Assembly (NCBI GenBank): GCA_030673355.1
Contig: DAOVJF010000143.1
Coordinates: forward strand, 1 to 6,851
Length of the DNA stretch: 6,851 bases
Direction of reading: 5' to 3'
Source of the DNA: Planctomycetota bacterium
GTDB taxonomy: Bacteria > JAJVIF01 > JAPKYR01
A program made the position numbers and the translations under genes. Position 1 is the stretch's first letter, and each line of letters begins with the position of its first letter. This document shows, piece after piece, positions 4,841 to 6,851 of the stretch. The notes beneath the pieces are model-generated. The model was given only the letters and a program-made list of their open reading frames with translations, was not told the DNA's origin and ran no database searches.

Positions 4841-6851
4841 TCACCAATACCCATCCGGGGGGAATTTACTAAGGTACAAAACGCTACTTCCACCAGAAAT
4901 AATATTTTCCACTCCTGGTCCGGGATCGAAGTCACAATCAACTCCCCAGAATATCCCAACTACATACATATTGCCTTGGTTATCAAATGCTAAATCATTA
5001 CCTTCTACACCACCATCATTACCTCCCCAGACGATTGACCATAAATAATTGCCTGTCGGGTCATACTTGCTTAAATAACTGTCATGACTCTCATCATTGA
5101 GGAAAATATTCTCACCTTCAGTAAAGTCAAGATCAACATCACCAATAAAAGTACCAGCACAAATTAAATTATTCATATCATCAAAACCAGGTCTTATTCC
5201 AAGATTATCCGATGTGTACACATAATAATACGACCCACTTGAATCAAAACAGCTTAAATTTGAGTCATAACCTGCAATCGCTGTGTGTATATCTTCACCG
5301 ATGCTGGGATCGAAATCGACGATGCCTTGAAATGAGCCAGCTGCGTAAACCATACCTGAACTATTGGCTATGACACGATGTGCACCATCTGACTCAGAAC
5401 CTCCCCATGTGCGTGCCCAGCGGAACGTTCCATCCATATCAAAACTACTAAGGAAGGCGTCCCACGATCCATTGGAAGTATGATAATCCGTCCCTGGCCC
5501 GGGATCGAAGTCTAAGGACTCATAGAATTCGCCAAATATATAAATATCTCCATTAAAATCTGTCGCTATTTCGCCAAGAAATTCAAATCCTTCACCACCC
5601 CAAGTCCTTACCCACTTGAACGACCCGGAGGAATCAAACTTACTTAAGTAAATGTCACTTTCACCATTCGATGTGCGGATATCAACTCCATCTCCGGGGT
5701 CAAAATCAGTGTTTTCACTGAATCTACCAGCGATGTACAAATCATCATTTTCATCAATGATAATTCCTCTAAAACCAATGTCCGTTTCATGGTCCCATAA
5801 GGAATTGCCTTCACCATCAATTTTCTGAAAGTGATTTTCGCTAGAATAACGAACTCCCAGGTAAATGTAATCCTGCGAATCAAGACAAAAACCATATTTA
5901 TTTGCTGGGGAGAATTCATGCCCCCACCATTGTTTTGCCCACTGAAATTCACCATCCGAGTTTAGTTTAAGGAGATACACATCATCAAATACTGTTCCAC
6001 TATTCCCGGTATAACCCTCTCCTGGATCAAAATCTGCAGGACCTTGTTTGTATCCCATTATATAAATATTCCCCATGCTGTCGATCTGGACTTTTGTATG
6101 CGAATAAATATCATAATTCCCATAGCCCCAATCCAGCGTCCAGCCTCTGGGTATCGTTTCTGACACAAGGAAATTTTCATTACTATCAGAATTCGGAATA
6201 TCAGCACTGTCACGGCATCGCACGCCGAAATGGTAGTCGATATTTGAAAACAGGTCTGTAAATGTATATGGATCGTTTGTTGTAAAGACCATCGGCTCCT
6301 GGTCCCACGGTTCATCGTCCTCGTCGACATAAACCAGGTATTCAACCGGCGGTGACTCAGCATCGGCCGCAGTTCCCCATTCAACTGTCACGGAACCCTC
6401 TCCCGGAACGACAGTTATCACACCGACCGTGTCATCCCAAACCGGCGGCGTCGTATCGGGTGTAACCTGACCCTCTTCAGGCGTCGCTGACATCACCAGA
6501 TCATTTTTCTCAACATTCGGCGGATCAGCACTGTCCCTGGATCGCACACCGCACCAGTATTCAATGCCATTGTCGAGATTCGCGAACACATGCGGATCGT
6601 TTGTCGGCTTTAAAACAGGCGATTGATCCCACGGATCGTCATCCTCATCAATGTAAAGCAGATACTCAACCGGCGGAGTCATGGCGTCCGTTGCCGTGCC
6701 CCAGATCACCGTGACCTGGTTTTCTCCCGGCACCACACTCGTGACGCCCGTGGTTGTATCCCAAACAGGCGGCATGTAATCACCCGGCGCGACCGGACCA
6801 CCACCTCCCGCGCAGTTTACAAGCAGCAAAGCAGTAATTATCAGTGAAACA
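4841..6851 (-). CDS. Surface lipoprotein with two FnIII modules and seven-unit beta-propeller (5' end outside window)
   Basis: A putative exported lipoprotein of unknown function. The frame stays open to the right edge, reading V-S-L-I-I-T-A before LLLVNC, so the hydrophobic signal core continues past the window and TTG 6829 is not the true start. Residues below count from that TTG. Cys6 in LLVNC followed by AGGGGP is the likely lipidation site, although Asn at -1 is atypical. Residues 20-116 and 128-224 are tandem FnIII-like modules (PPVWD, 'VTVxWGTAxDA', 'RDSADxPN'). Residues 230-662 hold seven repeats of the SBBP/propeller type: 'GNIYxxG', DFDPG, 'LSKFDxxG', 'WARTWGG'. The chain stops at the first Trp of an eighth unit, and residues 230-236 can supply the missing strand. 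It is probably anchored in a membrane and surface- or periplasm-facing, with a binding or adhesion role as a guess. It lies upstream of fliK on the same strand but has no known flagellar link. Confidence 0.8.
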   Translation of the reverse strand, partial: VSLIITALLLVNCAGGGGPVAPGDYMPPVWDTTTGVTSVVPGENQVTVIWGTATDAMTPPVEYLLYIDEDDDPWDQSPVLKPTNDPHVFANLDNGIEYWCGVRSRDSADPPNVEKNDLVMSATPEEGQVTPDTTPPVWDDTVGVITVVPGEGSVTVEWGTAADAESPPVEYLVYVDEDDEPWDQEPMVFTTNDPYTFTDLFSNIDYHFGVRCRDSADIPNSDSNENFLVSETIPRGWTLDWGYGNYDIYSHTKVQIDSMGNIYIMGYKQGPADFDPGEGYTGNSGTVFDDVYLLKLNSDGEFQWAKQWWGHEFSPANKYGFCLDSQDYIYLGVRYSSENHFQKIDGEGNSLWDHETDIGFRGIIIDENDDLYIAGRFSENTDFDPGDGVDIRTSNGESDIYLSKFDSSGSFKWVRTWGGEGFEFLGEIATDFNGDIYIFGEFYESLDFDPGPGTDYHTSNGSWDAFLSSFDMDGTFRWARTWGGSESDGAHRVIANSSGMVYAAGSFQGIVDFDPSIGEDIHTAIAGYDSNLSCFDSSGSYYYVYTSDNLGIRPGFDDMNNLICAGTFIGDVDLDFTEGENIFLNDESHDSYLSKYDPTGNYLWSIVWGGNDGGVEGNDLAFDNQGNMYVVGIFWGVDCDFDPGPGVENIISGGSSVLYLSKFPPDGYW
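4844..6142 (-). repeat. Seven beta-propeller repeats of the DFDPG/WGG type
   Basis: The units begin at Trp/Tyr residues 230, 297, 345, 406, 471, 536 and 597 and are 67, 48, 61, 65, 65, 61 and 65 residues long. The DFDPG-like loop is at 267, 375, 440, 505 (DFDPS), 567 (degenerate, DLDFT) and 633. Unit 2 has lost the whole loop, which accounts for its short length. The units diverge clearly, so the array is old rather than a recent expansion. Confidence 0.75.
6158..6772 (-). repeat. Tandem pair of FnIII-like modules
   Basis: Modules at 6482-6772 and 6158-6448 repeat with a period of 108 codons. Shared landmarks are PPVWD, 'GVxxVVPGE', 'PPVEYL-YxDEDD-PWDQ', 'TNDP' and 'GVRxRDSAD-PN'. DNA identity is still visible, for example around 6300-6350 against 6624-6674, so the duplication is younger than the propeller repeats or is kept similar by recombination. 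Each copy keeps one cysteine, at different positions (residues 93 and 205). Confidence 0.75.

Noticed and set aside
4762..4959. Minus-strand 65-codon ORF across the lipoprotein 3' end
   Set aside because: Out-of-frame shadow of the last propeller unit continuing through the repeat-linked motif; no ribosome binding site.
6829..6829. TTG at 6829 as the start codon of the lipoprotein gene
   Set aside because: The frame stays open to the window edge and encodes further hydrophobic signal-peptide residues upstream, so the real start lies outside.

Overview
The window is a stretch of bacterial chromosome in which every supported gene lies on the minus strand. Read in the direction of transcription (right to left) it holds: a 5'-truncated surface lipoprotein gene with two fibronectin-III-like modules and a seven-unit beta-propeller (4841-6851); a 333-bp non-coding gap with three perfect 33-bp tandem repeats, a related inverted copy, a candidate flagellar sigma-28 promoter and a hairpin-rich leader (4508-4840); then the hook-assembly genes fliK (2732-4507), flgD (2241-2690), a small TIGR02530-type flagellar operon gene (1846-2241), and the 5' two thirds or so of flgE (1-1581, running off the left edge). 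A 264-bp structured gap separates the small gene from flgE.

The four flagellar genes form a hook-building module. FlgD caps the growing hook, FlgE is the hook subunit, FliK measures hook length and switches the type III export apparatus to late substrates, and the TIGR02530 protein is an uncharacterised cytoplasmic companion usually found between flgD and flgE. flgD and the small gene share one base (TGATG), so they are probably translationally coupled, and all four genes have clear Shine-Dalgarno sites.

The organism is probably a diderm from a poorly cultured lineage, GC about 50% in the flagellar genes. The fliK-flgD-TIGR02530-flgE order occurs in Firmicutes and several deep diderm phyla. 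The lipoprotein, with DFDPG/WGG propeller repeats and 'RDSADPPN' FnIII modules, is of a kind common in uncultured FCB-like and deltaproteobacteria-like genomes. This assignment is impression, not proof.

I see no obviously new multi-gene system. The items most worth a second look are the 33-bp tandem array with its inverted relative (REP/MITE-like), the sigma-28-like promoter overlapped by a palindrome ahead of fliK, the tandem hairpins ahead of both fliK and flgE, and the lipoprotein, whose propeller looks closed by an N-terminal strand and whose base composition changes sharply at the domain boundary.
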